NCBI GenBank assembly: GCA_017308235.1
Contig: JAFKFL010000021.1
Location: forward strand, 1 to 64,000
Length of the DNA: 64,000 bases
Direction: 5' to 3'
Source: Alphaproteobacteria bacterium
Lineage (GTDB): Bacteria > Pseudomonadota > Alphaproteobacteria > Reyranellales > Reyranellaceae
A program made the position numbers and the translations under genes. Numbering within the stretch: position 1 is the stretch's first letter; the number at the start of each line of letters is the position of its first letter. This document shows positions 51,256 to 59,742 of the stretch, piece by piece. The notes beneath the pieces are model-generated. The model was not told where the DNA came from. It did not search any database and saw nothing but the letters and a program-made list of their open reading frames with translations.

Positions 51256-52338
51256 TCAGCTATCGGATGTCGGCCCGGCCTCGGGACGCGGGCCTGCGGC
51301 CGGATTGAAGGTTGCCAACGGCGTGGCGCCGGCCTTCAGGCTGGTGAGATAGGACTCCGTGAAATCCATCTTGATCTCGGTCCACAGCGGCAGGTGGTCC
51401 GACATCTGCCATGTGCGCCAAGTTCTATAAGCCTTGTTGTCGGTCTTTGCGTCCTTGCCGGTTTTGGTCTTCGTCGGCATCAAGGGCTTGTACGCCGTAT
51501 AGTCTGCCTCGTCGCGAAACACGTAGTCCTGCCAGCGGAAGCAACCGGCGCTCCTGATCTCGACTAGTTTGTTCTGTGTTCTCAGTGCGATTTGATCGTA
51601 ATAATTCTCGCTCGCCAGCGCCGTTGGCTTGCGTAGTGTGGCCGGCACCTCGAAGCCGCCGCCCAGCAGCGCGTTCATGGTCGGATCGTCGGGATTCAGA
51701 ATATTGAAATCGCCAAGCAGGATGTAGGTCTCGCCGTCCTTCTTCTGTCGTGCTGTGAAGAACGCAGCGATGTCGGCGATCTCCCGCTTACGCTGCGCGG
51801 TGTCCTGCGCGGTACCATAATAGATATGCACGGTACAGACGTTGAACTTGAACCAGCCGGCCTGGAAAGCGACAAGGAACGGCGTGCGGTTGAACTGGGC
51901 AACCTGTTTGCCCTTCTTCGCCGGCAGCACGATCTCGCCCGCGACATGGCGAAACCGGATCTTGCGCGTGTCAAACACGAACGCGAGGCGCTCCATGTTT
52001 CCGCTCTGGTCGGTGACGATATAGTCCCAATGCGGGCCGAGCAGCCTCACGACCTTCTGGAAGTCGGCCATGTTCTCGTTGACCTCTTGCACCGCGACCA
52101 GATCGAAAGCGGAAATGACCTCCGCAATGTAGAGGAGGGATTCCGGCAGGCGCGGGGAGGGGTTCAGCCGGCTGCCGCCGAAGTCCCGGATATTCCATGT
52201 CGCGAGGTGAAAGGAGTCCTGCTTGTTATTAGACGTGACCTCCTTGACGAGGCCCGCGCGCAACGCCAGCAAACGGTCGATGGCGCGATCCCTTGTCCCA
52301 GCATCGCTCCAGAAGCGCAGTCCTGAATATTGGACCAT
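51256..52338 (-). CDS. Endonuclease/exonuclease/phosphatase family protein
   Basis: 360 residues. The EEP fold is clear: LATWNIRDFGGSR (about 45-57), DLVAVQEVNENM (about 78-89, with the metal-binding Glu), CTVHIYYGT (about 167-175), YILLGDFNI (about 205-213) and MSDHLPLWTEI (about 318-328). These residues form the single-metal phosphodiesterase site acting on DNA, RNA, inositol phosphates or sphingolipids. No signal peptide, so it is cytoplasmic. Substrate not predictable. It sits between the DUF2235 relic and the PrtN-like gene on the same strand. Confidence 0.88.
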   Translation of the reverse strand: MVQYSGLRFWSDAGTRDRAIDRLLALRAGLVKEVTSNNKQDSFHLATWNIRDFGGSRLNPSPRLPESLLYIAEVISAFDLVAVQEVNENMADFQKVVRLLGPHWDYIVTDQSGNMERLAFVFDTRKIRFRHVAGEIVLPAKKGKQVAQFNRTPFLVAFQAGWFKFNVCTVHIYYGTAQDTAQRKREIADIAAFFTARQKKDGETYILLGDFNILNPDDPTMNALLGGGFEVPATLRKPTALASENYYDQIALRTQNKLVEIRSAGCFRWQDYVFRDEADYTAYKPLMPTKTKTGKDAKTDNKAYRTWRTWQMSDHLPLWTEIKMDFTESYLTSLKAGATPLATFNPAAGPRPEAGPTSDS

Positions 52339-52416
52339 GACCCACCCCTTCGCTCAGGAGGCTGACCTTATCAGAAAACAAGATGCTCGGATGTGGAAGT
52401 TATGAGCGGGTCGTGC

Positions 52417-52698
52417 TCAACACCTGTCGCGGAGATGCCGGCCGTGAAGTTGCTCGTGCTCTTTCAGCGCGAGCGCCCGCCGTCGGTCGATGTAGTCGGC
52501 CAGATCCTGAAGATGGACGCCCTTGGCGCATTTCTGGCTGTGCTCCATGCGAACGAGCGGGATTGCGATCTCTCCGGACGATACCTTTCTGACGAGCTTC
52601 TCTGGCGTGAGGTGTCTGAAATAATCCCGGCACACAAGTTCTACCGGAATGACAGCTCGGCCATCATACTGCGCCATGAGAAGGAAAGCGGTGTTCAT
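52417..52698 (-). CDS. PrtN-family (pyocin activator-like) DNA-binding protein
   Basis: 93 residues. MNTAFLLMAQYDGRAVIPVE (1-20), CRDYFRHLTPEKLVRKVSSG and KCAKGVHLQDLADYIDRRR are the conserved core of the PrtN family, which in Pseudomonas activates pyocin genes. Start chosen at ATG 52696-52698 because the family begins with M-x-TAFLLMAQY; an upstream ATG would add eight residues. Stand-alone PrtN-like proteins are common on accessory DNA and often lie beside prophage or bacteriocin genes; none is visible in this window, so the target is unknown. Confidence 0.85.
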   Translation of the reverse strand: MNTAFLLMAQYDGRAVIPVELVCRDYFRHLTPEKLVRKVSSGEIAIPLVRMEHSQKCAKGVHLQDLADYIDRRRALALKEHEQLHGRHLRDRC

Positions 52699-53226
52699 GT
52701 CCAAACGCACCTCGTGCATCACGTCAACGTGGTCTTACGTCGACGGGACTTAGAATTCCTTCGAAGCCCGAGCGGGTCAATCGGAGACGGAGCGTGACAG
52801 CGGCCAAGCGCAGATGACTGGATCACAGCACATTATGCCCTGACCGTCTCGGTCTCACGCGATACATGCGCGGCGGCTGAAGCTTTATTTTTTATTTCTG
52901 CTCGTGTGCACCGCAGCTCGCTCAAGGCCCGGCCCGTCGTTCGGTCACAAAGAACGCGACGGACCGTCGCTTCGATGCAACACTTCCATAAATCGTCGTT
53001 ATTTTTCAAAACCATGGAACAGCGAGCGAGCCCAACCTGATTTTCTGATCGCCTTTCCTTAAATTCATTCTAAATTATTGCGTTTGCGACGGAAATTCAG
53101 GCGCGCTAAGGAAATCTATGTCGTTCATCGTGCATCTGCGGTGAAATCTTCGCGGCAGGTGTTTTGCCCGGATAACGGTTGCCTGCAAACAACATTCGCC
53201 GCGCGTGATGGTCAGGAGAGCCCGAC
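52699..53226. promoter_or_regulatory. Upstream region of the iron-signalling operon
   Basis: About 530 bp without a supported gene; the small minus-strand frame at 52833-53015 is judged chance. The last 190 bp are A+T-rich (53040-53100), in keeping with a promoter for fecI, and include the palindrome-like element at 53058-53074. Confidence 0.5.
53058..53074. promoter_or_regulatory. Possible Irr/Fur-type iron box upstream of fecI
   Basis: The 17 bp read CTTAAATTCATTCTAAA. The right half (TTCTAAA) matches the half-site of the iron control element (TTTAGAA-N3-TTCTAAA) of Bradyrhizobium-group Irr; the left half matches four of seven bases. Located about 155 bp before fecI, a plausible regulatory distance. 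Only a suggestion. Confidence 0.25.
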
Positions 53227-53733
53227 ATGTTCGGGACGTTAGTGCAGGAATTGCAGCGTTCGGAGGAAGGTCGGCTCCGGCGTTTTTTTATGCGCCGGTT
53301 TCGCAACGCCACCGAGGCATCCGACGCGACGCAGGAGACTTTCCTGCGCATGCTCGATGCGCCGCCGAAGACCATCATCGAAAATCCGCAAGCCTATCTG
53401 TTCCAGATCGCGAAGTCAGTCGCCCGAGTCACGTCAGCCCGCCTCGCGGCCGATGCCGAGCTGTTTCTGCCTGCGATCGTGGGCGAGAATCAGGCGACGG
53501 ATGCTCCGGATCAGGAACGGGTCGTCATCGGTCGCCAAAGCCTGATTCTGCTGGCGAAAGCGATCGAGAAACTGCCGAACCGCTGCCAGGAAGTCTTTAT
53601 CCTAAGCCGCCTGCATGGCATGTCGAATGGCGAGATCGCCGACCGGCTCGGAATTTCGCGCAACATGGTCGAGAAGCATATCATCAAGGCCTTGATCCGC
53701 TGCCGGAAGGTGCGCTCCGAGATTTGTTTCTAA
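53227..53733 (+). CDS. fecI: FecI-family ECF sigma factor
   Basis: 168 residues. Region 2: RRFFMRRFRNATEASDATQETFLRML (shown here as two parts, RRFFMRRF at about 18-25 and EASDATQETFLRML at about 30-43). Region 4: KLPNRCQEVFILSRLHGMSN (about 117-136) and GEIADRLGISRNMVEKHI. Length and motif set match iron-starvation (FecI) sigma factors, which are released by a FecR anti-sigma protein when a TonB receptor meets its siderophore. FecR and such a receptor follow. The promoter motif seen before fecR and the receptor is not repeated upstream of fecI. Confidence 0.92.
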   Translation: MFGTLVQELQRSEEGRLRRFFMRRFRNATEASDATQETFLRMLDAPPKTIIENPQAYLFQIAKSVARVTSARLAADAELFLPAIVGENQATDAPDQERVVIGRQSLILLAKAIEKLPNRCQEVFILSRLHGMSNGEIADRLGISRNMVEKHIIKALIRCRKVRSEICF

Positions 53734-53736
53734 GGA

Positions 53737-53771
53737 GACGTCAGGTAGCACCCCTGCTTTCGACTCTATTA
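53737..53771 (+). promoter_or_regulatory. Shared promoter-like motif upstream of fecR
   Basis: The 18-bp GACGTCAGGTAGCACCCC is followed 7 bp later by GACTCT. The same arrangement (GACGTCAGGAGGCACCCC, 6 bp, GACTCT) recurs before the receptor gene at 54852. In both places the motif ends about 55-57 bp before the start codon. It is a candidate -35/-10 promoter for the FecI-type sigma factor. Confidence 0.55.
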
Positions 53772-53825
53772 AAGTAGCGGCGGTCGTTGGCCGATCCCGG
53801 TCGAAGATGGACTGCTGGAGCGGGT

Positions 53826-54779
53826 ATGCCGGACAGGGTTTCGCAGAGCATCGAGGATCGGCTTGCAGAAGAAGCGGCGCGCTGGGTTGCGCGTCTGCAA
53901 TCCTCCGACGCGACCGATCAGGACCGGCAAGAGTTCCACCTCTGGCTGGATCGCGATCCCGCGCATCAAGAAGCTTATGACGAATTCAAAAATCTTTGGG
54001 CCGACCTCAAGGATGTGCCGATCCCGTCGGACCGCCTGAAAAAGCTCCGGATGACACGGCGTGCAGCAGCATCCAGCATCGTGTCGATCGGCATTATCGC
54101 GATCCTGTCGACCACGCTCTACCGCATGGGATTCATCGATCATCTACGGGCGGACTATTACACGCTTGTCGGCGAAGTGCGCAGCGTCACGCTTGCCGAT
54201 GGCTCCCGCGTCGACCTGAACACGGATTCTGCGATCATCGTTCGCTATTCGCAAGGTGAACGCAAAATTCAGCTCTTGCGAGGTGAGGCGTTCTTTGAAG
54301 TCGCGCGCAACCCCGAGCAACCGTTTACGGTTGATGACTCCTCTCTGAAGGCGACGGCGCTGGGTACGCAATACAGTGTGCGCGCGGCGTCCGATGACTC
54401 TCTCGGCACGGTGCGGGTCGAGCACGGACGCGTGGAGGTTAAGAGTCGCGAACAACAGGTCGTGCTGGAGGCCGGCGACGCCGCAAACCTCACGGCCAAA
54501 GGCGCCTTCGCGGTGACGAAAACCGACGTTGCGAATGAGACAGCGTGGCGGACCGGAAAGCTGGTATTTTCCGGCCAGCCACTCCGCGAGGTCCTGGCGA
54601 CCCTCGAGCGCTATCGTCGCGGGCGCATCCTCGTCTTGGATAACGCCGCCGCGGACCAGCAGGTCTCAGGTATTTTCGACCTGAAGGACACGGACCAGGC
54701 GCTCCGGGTGCTGGCGGAAAGCTTACCCGTAAGTGTCACGCATCTGACCGATCTGATGGTCATCGTTCGCTCGCGCTGA
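53826..54779 (+). CDS. fecR: FecR-family anti-sigma/signal relay protein
   Basis: 317 residues. An N-terminal cytoplasmic DUF4880 segment (AARWVARLQSSDATDQDRQE, about 16-35, then WLDRDPAHQEAYDEF) contacts the sigma factor. One membrane helix (about 83-103) follows, then the periplasmic FecR domain (VTLADGSRVDLNTDSAIIVR, about 123-142; LLRGEAFFEVARNPEQPF) and a C-terminal STN-like DUF4974 domain (LREVLATLERYRRGRI) that meets the receptor. I chose ATG 53826 (GGAGCGGGT site); an in-frame TTG at 53787 would add 13 residues. Confidence 0.9.
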   Translation: MPDRVSQSIEDRLAEEAARWVARLQSSDATDQDRQEFHLWLDRDPAHQEAYDEFKNLWADLKDVPIPSDRLKKLRMTRRAAASSIVSIGIIAILSTTLYRMGFIDHLRADYYTLVGEVRSVTLADGSRVDLNTDSAIIVRYSQGERKIQLLRGEAFFEVARNPEQPFTVDDSSLKATALGTQYSVRAASDDSLGTVRVEHGRVEVKSREQQVVLEAGDAANLTAKGAFAVTKTDVANETAWRTGKLVFSGQPLREVLATLERYRRGRILVLDNAAADQQVSGIFDLKDTDQALRVLAESLPVSVTHLTDLMVIVRSR

Positions 54780-54851
54780 AGATTCCTCAAGACAAGCGAT
54801 TCTCGCCGCGAACTCAGTGAGAACGATATCCTTCAAGTTTATTTCTGAACC

Positions 54852-54886
54852 GACGTCAGGAGGCACCCCGGTTTTGACTCTTAGTC
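54852..54886 (+). promoter_or_regulatory. Shared promoter-like motif upstream of the receptor gene
   Basis: GACGTCAGGAGGCACCCC plus GACTCT after 6 bp, nearly identical to the motif before fecR at 53737. It lies 57 bp before the receptor start, matching the 55 bp at fecR. Conservation of both motif and distance argues for a promoter used by the same sigma factor rather than chance. Confidence 0.6.
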
Positions 54887-54942
54887 AGTAGGAGGGTGCG
54901 TACACAGCGCCGCACTCCGGATATTGACCAACGGGGGCAAAC

Positions 54943-57417
54943 ATGGCGTTTGGAAGTGCGTGGGTAAGAGAAGGCAGCCGAGCTGCGGCGCTGGCCGGAG
55001 TTTCGTTGCTTGCGCTCAACACGGCGCTTCATGCGCAGCCAGCCAATGTGCAACCCCCGACCGCTCGACCTTCCGGCATGATAAACGTTTCCGTCGCGGC
55101 GGGCTCACTCGAAAGCGGCCTCCTCAGCCTCGGACGTCAAACCAATCTTCGGATGCTCTATCCGAGCAATCTCACCGCGGGCAAGCGCACGGCGGGCGTC
55201 AGCGGACAGGTGAGCCCGCAACAAGCGGTGACGCAACTGCTGGCTGGAACGGGCTTGCGTGCATCGTTCACGGGCCGAAATACGGTGCAAGTTTTTGATC
55301 CGTCGACGCCTGTAGCCGGCGGCGCCTTGCCGGCCGGGGCGATCGCGCTCGACACTATTGATGTGCAGGGTGCCAACAATCCGAATGCACTGATCGGCAA
55401 TCTCCCGCCGGAATATGCAGGTGGCCAAGTCGCGCGCGGCGGACAACTCGGCATTCTCGGAAACCGCGACTTGATGGACACGCCGTTCAGTCAGACAAAC
55501 TACACGTCAAAGACGATGCAGAATCAGCAATCGCGCTTCATCTCCGACGCCCTAAACAACGATCCGACTGCTCGCGCTGTCGGTCCATCAGGTGGATACA
55601 ACGGGTTCAATATTCGCGGTTTCCAAGTCTCCAACAGCCAGGTCTTGTTTAATGGGTTGCAAGGCGTTGCCCCGGCAAGCAACGAAGCAGTCATGGCCGA
55701 ATCCTTCGAGCGGATCGAAGTGTTTAAAGGTCCCAGTTCCTTGCTGAACGGGATGGTCGGAAATGCCGGCGGCGTCATCAATCTTGTTCCCAAGCGTGCT
55801 GGCGATGAGCCACTAACACAAATTACGCCTGACTATGGAATGAACTCCCAATTTGGCGGCCACGTCGATGTCGGCCGAAGGTTTGGCGACAACAAGGAGT
55901 TTGGTGCTCGATTTAACGGTGTCTACCGTAACGGCGATACGACCATCAACCACCAATCTCGAGAACAGAAGCTCGCAACACTTGCGCTCGACTATCGTGG
56001 TGAGCGTTTGCGCGTTACGGCTGATCTTGGCTATCAGAAACAGTTAATGCAGGGAATTCGCCGCGTGACCCGCGCGGTGGCTGGCATACAGATTCCTGCT
56101 GCTCCTGACAGCCGCACCAATTGGTTCGATCCTGCCGAGTTGAGCGATGGCCGCGCCTACTATGGAGCTATACGCGGTGAATACGATCTGACTGATAAAT
56201 GGACGGCGTTTGTCGCGCTCGGCGCTAGCGATAAGGAAATCACCAGGTTCTCAACTAATCGCACCATCATAAATACTCAAGGCGACTTGGCTGCCGGCAA
56301 CTTGTCTTTTTCCGGCTCGCTTGACAAACGAACTCAAGAAACGCTGGAGGCCGGAGTACGTGGTCGATTCGATACGGGACCGGTCCAGCACCAAGTCGCT
56401 CTTGCCTATTCGACTTATCACCAGCTTGGCGAATTCGGTCCTTCAACAGGGGCGAGCGTACCGTTCCCAGCCTCAAATATTTACAACCCAGTGTTTGGTC
56501 CCCGGCCAGACATGTCCCTTCGGCCGGGTTTCGATTCAAATCTGACGCCGTTCTCCGATACAACCCAATCCAGTGCAGTCTTGGCAGACACGTTGTCCAT
56601 CCTGAATGAGCGCGTGCAATTGACTGCCGGGGGCCGACTCCAGGAAATCAAATCAACCAACTTCACCTCTGGCGTTGTTACTTCGAGCTATGACGAAGGC
56701 GCAATAAGCCCGTCGGTTGGTTTGGTGGTCAAGCCCTGGCAGAACATCTCTCTTTACGCGAGTTATATCGAAGGCCTGCAGCAGGGCCCTGTTGCCCCAC
56801 CGGGCACAGCCAATCAAGGGCAAGTCTTTGCGCCATATAAGGCCGAACAATATGAAACTGGCGCTAAGTTCGATTTTGGCGGCTTGGCTGCAACACTGGC
56901 ATTCTATCAACTCGCTCTTCCGAATGCCTACACCAATCCCAATACGAACGTCTTCGGTATCGATGGAGAGCAGCGCAACCGTGGCGTCGATTTCAATATC
57001 TTCGGCGAAGTGGTGTCAGGAATTCGGATATTGGGTGGAGCCGCATACATCGACTCCGTCCTGTTGAACACGGTAGGGGGCATCGACGACGGAAATAGAG
57101 GAATCGCTGTGCCAAAGTGGCGTGTCGTGTTTGGCGCCGAATGGGATACACCATTCATCCCCGGGCTCACTCTAACTGGTCGTGCGATCCACAATGGCTC
57201 CGTCTATGTCGATACAGCCAATACCCAAAGCATTCCGGCCTGGACGCGTCTAGATATCGGCGCCCGGTACCGAATCGAGCGGCCAGGTGCCCAACCAATC
57301 ATTATTCGCGCCAGCATTGAGAACGTGCTCGGCTCAAATTACTGGGAAGCAACCGATACGACGCTGGTCCTAAACGATCCACGAACGTTCAAGCTCTCGG
57401 CGAGTTTCAACTTTTGA
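54943..57417 (+). CDS. TonB-dependent siderophore receptor with signalling (STN) domain
   Basis: 824 residues. Signal peptide about 1-27; STN signalling domain about 45-115 (VAAGSLESGLLSLGRQTNLR, then VSGQVSPQQAVTQLL); plug domain about 165-290 (NGFNIRGFQVSNSQVLFNGL, RIEVFKGPSSLLNGM, GGVINLVPKR); then a 22-strand barrel ending NDPRTFKLSASFNF with the usual terminal aromatic. The STN domain lets the ligand-bound receptor signal through FecR to FecI. TonB box and substrate are not certain; the plug pattern is that of ferric-siderophore receptors (FhuE/FpvA-like). Followed by an overlapping operon for energy supply and iron release. Confidence 0.93.
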   Translation: MAFGSAWVREGSRAAALAGVSLLALNTALHAQPANVQPPTARPSGMINVSVAAGSLESGLLSLGRQTNLRMLYPSNLTAGKRTAGVSGQVSPQQAVTQLLAGTGLRASFTGRNTVQVFDPSTPVAGGALPAGAIALDTIDVQGANNPNALIGNLPPEYAGGQVARGGQLGILGNRDLMDTPFSQTNYTSKTMQNQQSRFISDALNNDPTARAVGPSGGYNGFNIRGFQVSNSQVLFNGLQGVAPASNEAVMAESFERIEVFKGPSSLLNGMVGNAGGVINLVPKRAGDEPLTQITPDYGMNSQFGGHVDVGRRFGDNKEFGARFNGVYRNGDTTINHQSREQKLATLALDYRGERLRVTADLGYQKQLMQGIRRVTRAVAGIQIPAAPDSRTNWFDPAELSDGRAYYGAIRGEYDLTDKWTAFVALGASDKEITRFSTNRTIINTQGDLAAGNLSFSGSLDKRTQETLEAGVRGRFDTGPVQHQVALAYSTYHQLGEFGPSTGASVPFPASNIYNPVFGPRPDMSLRPGFDSNLTPFSDTTQSSAVLADTLSILNERVQLTAGGRLQEIKSTNFTSGVVTSSYDEGAISPSVGLVVKPWQNISLYASYIEGLQQGPVAPPGTANQGQVFAPYKAEQYETGAKFDFGGLAATLAFYQLALPNAYTNPNTNVFGIDGEQRNRGVDFNIFGEVVSGIRILGGAAYIDSVLLNTVGGIDDGNRGIAVPKWRVVFGAEWDTPFIPGLTLTGRAIHNGSVYVDTANTQSIPAWTRLDIGARYRIERPGAQPIIIRASIENVLGSNYWEATDTTLVLNDPRTFKLSASFNF

Positions 57418-57431
57418 CGGCGGGTCGGCAA

Positions 57432-57713
57432 ATGACTCGCCACGCAACATCCGTATGCCAGCGCGTGTCGGCTGCCATATTCGGTGGCTATGCGCTGGCG
57501 GCCGTCTTCTCGACCTTCTTTTCCTACATTCTTCCGACGTCGCGCGCTGAGGCGGCGATGTCGGGCCTGCTGCTGAGCTTCGCTGTTTATGCCGCTACAA
57601 TTCTCTGCGCCTTCGGCGCGCGCTCGATATCGCGAATGTGGACCGGCATGATCTTGCTGACAGCCGGGTTTGGATTGCTCGCGATCCTTCTCAAACTGGC
57701 CCGCGGGCCATGA
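57432..57713 (+). CDS. DUF3649-family small membrane protein
   Basis: 93 residues and three hydrophobic segments (about 15-36, 44-63 and 70-90). It resembles DUF3649, short membrane proteins that sit between TonB receptors and PepSY proteins in siderophore loci. I chose ATG 57432; an in-frame TTG at 57414 overlapping the receptor stop is an alternative. The stop is overlapped by the next gene (ATGA). Function unknown; likely part of an inner-membrane iron-uptake or reductase complex. Confidence 0.82.
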   Translation: MTRHATSVCQRVSAAIFGGYALAAVFSTFFSYILPTSRAEAAMSGLLLSFAVYAATILCAFGARSISRMWTGMILLTAGFGLLAILLKLARGP

Positions 57714-59311
57714 AGGACGGATTCCGGCAATCGATGGCGTGGCTGCATACCTGGACCGGGCTGCTGCTCGGCTGGGTACTGTTCTTCATCTTCCTCACCG
57801 GCACAGCGGGTTATTTCGACACCGAAATCGACCGCTGGATGCGCCCCGAGTTTCCGCCGCCGGCATCCCAGGTGCAGACGGTTAAAATGTTGGAGCGAGC
57901 CGTCGAACGTCTGCAAGCAAAAGCGCCTAACGCCGAACGATGGCGTGTCAGTCTGCCAACGGATCATGGCGTAGTCGGCTTGAACGTGTCCTGGCGGGGA
58001 AGCGGGCACGATGCCGCAGCGGCCAACGGAAGTGAGCAACTTGATCAAAATTCGGGCGAGCCTTTGAAACCGCGAGCGACCGGTGGCGGGCAGTTGCTCT
58101 ATAGGATGCATTACAGGTTGCACTACCTGCCAACAACTATTTCGTACTGGCTGGTCGGGATCGCCGCCATGTTCATGCTTGTCGCTATCCTGACCGGCAT
58201 CATTGTTCACCGGAAATTCTTCGTTGACTTCTTCACCTTCCGGCAACGGAAGGGACAGCGATCATGGCTCGACGCGCACAATGTCCTCGCCGTGATGGCG
58301 TTGCCCTTCCATGTGATGATCACATATTCGGGGCTGATCTTCTTTGCCTACCTCTACATGGCGCCGGTGATTGCCGCGACATACGGCTTTGGAGAGAACA
58401 GTCAACGACTCTACTTCGACGAACTGGAAGGCCGCCTTGCGCGACCTGCGCGCGCCAACACGCAAGTGCCCTTGACACCGCTTGCACCGTTGATCGCCGA
58501 GGCTGAAGCGCAATGGGGCGAGGGGCGTGTACGCAGCCTGGAGATCCTGTACCCCGGCGATTCACAGGCGCAGGTGTCAATTAGTCAGACACCGTCAGGT
58601 CCTCTGCGCCGCACGGCGACGATGGTATTCAATGGCGTCAGCGGTGCGTTGATCGAGGTGAAGCCGGCCATCCGATCAACACCGAAGGCGATACGCGACA
58701 CTTTGCTGGGGTTGCATGAAGGCCTGTTCGCCGGACCAGTGTTGCGCTGGTTGTACTTCCTGTCGGGCTCGATCGGCACGGCAATGATCGCGACCGGACT
58801 GGTGCTGTGGACCGTCAAGCGCCGCGAGAAGCTCAAGCGCACCGGCGAGCCTTCATTCGGCCTGTTGCTCGTCGAGCGGCTGAACATCGGCACGGTCGTC
58901 GGATTGCCGATTGCGATCGCAGCTTACTTCTGGGCCAACCGGCTGATCCCCGCCGGGGTGGAGGGGCGCGCGGCCTGGGAAGCGCACGCGATGTTCATCG
59001 CATGGACCGGAATGCTCCTGCACCCGATTTTTCGTCCTGTGCAGCGCGCCTGGATCGAGCAATGTTGGCTCGCAACGGCTGTTTTCGGTCTGCTGCCGAT
59101 GTTGAACGCGCTGACCACCAATCGCCATCTCGCCGCGAGTTTGGCGCAGGGTGATTGGGTTCTCGCGGGCTTCGATCTGACCATGCTGGCCTTCGGCGCA
59201 GCGTTTGGCTGCACAGCGTGGATGCTGTCACGCCGGGCGCGCGACAGAGTCACCAGGCACGAGACTTTGCTGTCATTCGCAGCATGCAAGAACGCGGAGC
59301 CGGCGGAATGA
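57710..59311 (+). CDS. PepSY-domain membrane protein (siderophore-iron reductase-like)
   Basis: 533 residues: membrane helix 1 (LHTWTGLLLGWVLFFIFLTG, about 12-31), a periplasmic PepSY domain, a helix pair around 140-165 and 195-230, a second PepSY-like region (about 265-345) and four C-terminal helices. The conserved histidines in MAWLHTW, HYRLHYL, HNVLAVMALPFH and GLHEGLF resemble haem ligands of the FpvG/FoxB-type inner-membrane reductases. These release iron from siderophores in the periplasm. Start ATG 57710 overlaps the previous stop; the longer open frame upstream is rejected. Confidence 0.88.
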   Translation: MKDGFRQSMAWLHTWTGLLLGWVLFFIFLTGTAGYFDTEIDRWMRPEFPPPASQVQTVKMLERAVERLQAKAPNAERWRVSLPTDHGVVGLNVSWRGSGHDAAAANGSEQLDQNSGEPLKPRATGGGQLLYRMHYRLHYLPTTISYWLVGIAAMFMLVAILTGIIVHRKFFVDFFTFRQRKGQRSWLDAHNVLAVMALPFHVMITYSGLIFFAYLYMAPVIAATYGFGENSQRLYFDELEGRLARPARANTQVPLTPLAPLIAEAEAQWGEGRVRSLEILYPGDSQAQVSISQTPSGPLRRTATMVFNGVSGALIEVKPAIRSTPKAIRDTLLGLHEGLFAGPVLRWLYFLSGSIGTAMIATGLVLWTVKRREKLKRTGEPSFGLLLVERLNIGTVVGLPIAIAAYFWANRLIPAGVEGRAAWEAHAMFIAWTGMLLHPIFRPVQRAWIEQCWLATAVFGLLPMLNALTTNRHLAASLAQGDWVLAGFDLTMLAFGAAFGCTAWMLSRRARDRVTRHETLLSFAACKNAEPAE

Positions 59312-59742
59312 TGGAATTGCTCGCTCTTGTGCTTGCCTATGCCGGATTCGTCGCGCTCGCACTGGCGATGAACCGTCATCACCGGCAGGTGTGGAACGGT
59401 GAGGCCTCGGAACACACTCGAATTCTCCTGCGCATTGCAGGCGCCGCGGGTCTCGCGTCGGCATTTGCGCTGTGCATCCGTTACGCAGGCTGGTCGGTCG
59501 GGCCGGTGCTAATGCTCGGCCTGCTCAGCGCTGCCGGCATCGCTGTCGTGTTGTTACTCACTTTCCGTCCTCGCATCGCTTTCGCCTCCGGAGTGGTCGC
59601 TGTTCTGTTTGCCGGCGTGATGAGTGGATATGCGTTGGTAACGAACGGTATTGCGAAAGCTCCAATATTACAGAAACTCCAGTTTCATCATTGGCCGGCG
59701 GAGCGAACTCAGCCGCAAGAACAACCGGAGAAAGTCCTATGA
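59308..59742 (+). CDS. DUF3325-family membrane protein
   Basis: 144 residues, with four hydrophobic segments (about 3-19, 40-58, 64-84 and 88-108). DUF3325 members follow PepSY proteins in siderophore loci (FpvH-like position). The first about 105 residues fit the family; the tail (KLQFHHWPAERTQPQEQPEK) is extra. Start ATG 59308 overlaps the PepSY gene and the stop is overlapped by exbB. No biochemical role is known. Confidence 0.8.
   Translation: MMELLALVLAYAGFVALALAMNRHHRQVWNGEASEHTRILLRIAGAAGLASAFALCIRYAGWSVGPVLMLGLLSAAGIAVVLLLTFRPRIAFASGVVAVLFAGVMSGYALVTNGIAKAPILQKLQFHHWPAERTQPQEQPEKVL

Noticed and set aside
52393-52797. 134-residue plus-strand frame
   Set aside because: Antisense to the PrtN-family gene, whose protein sequence is clearly conserved.
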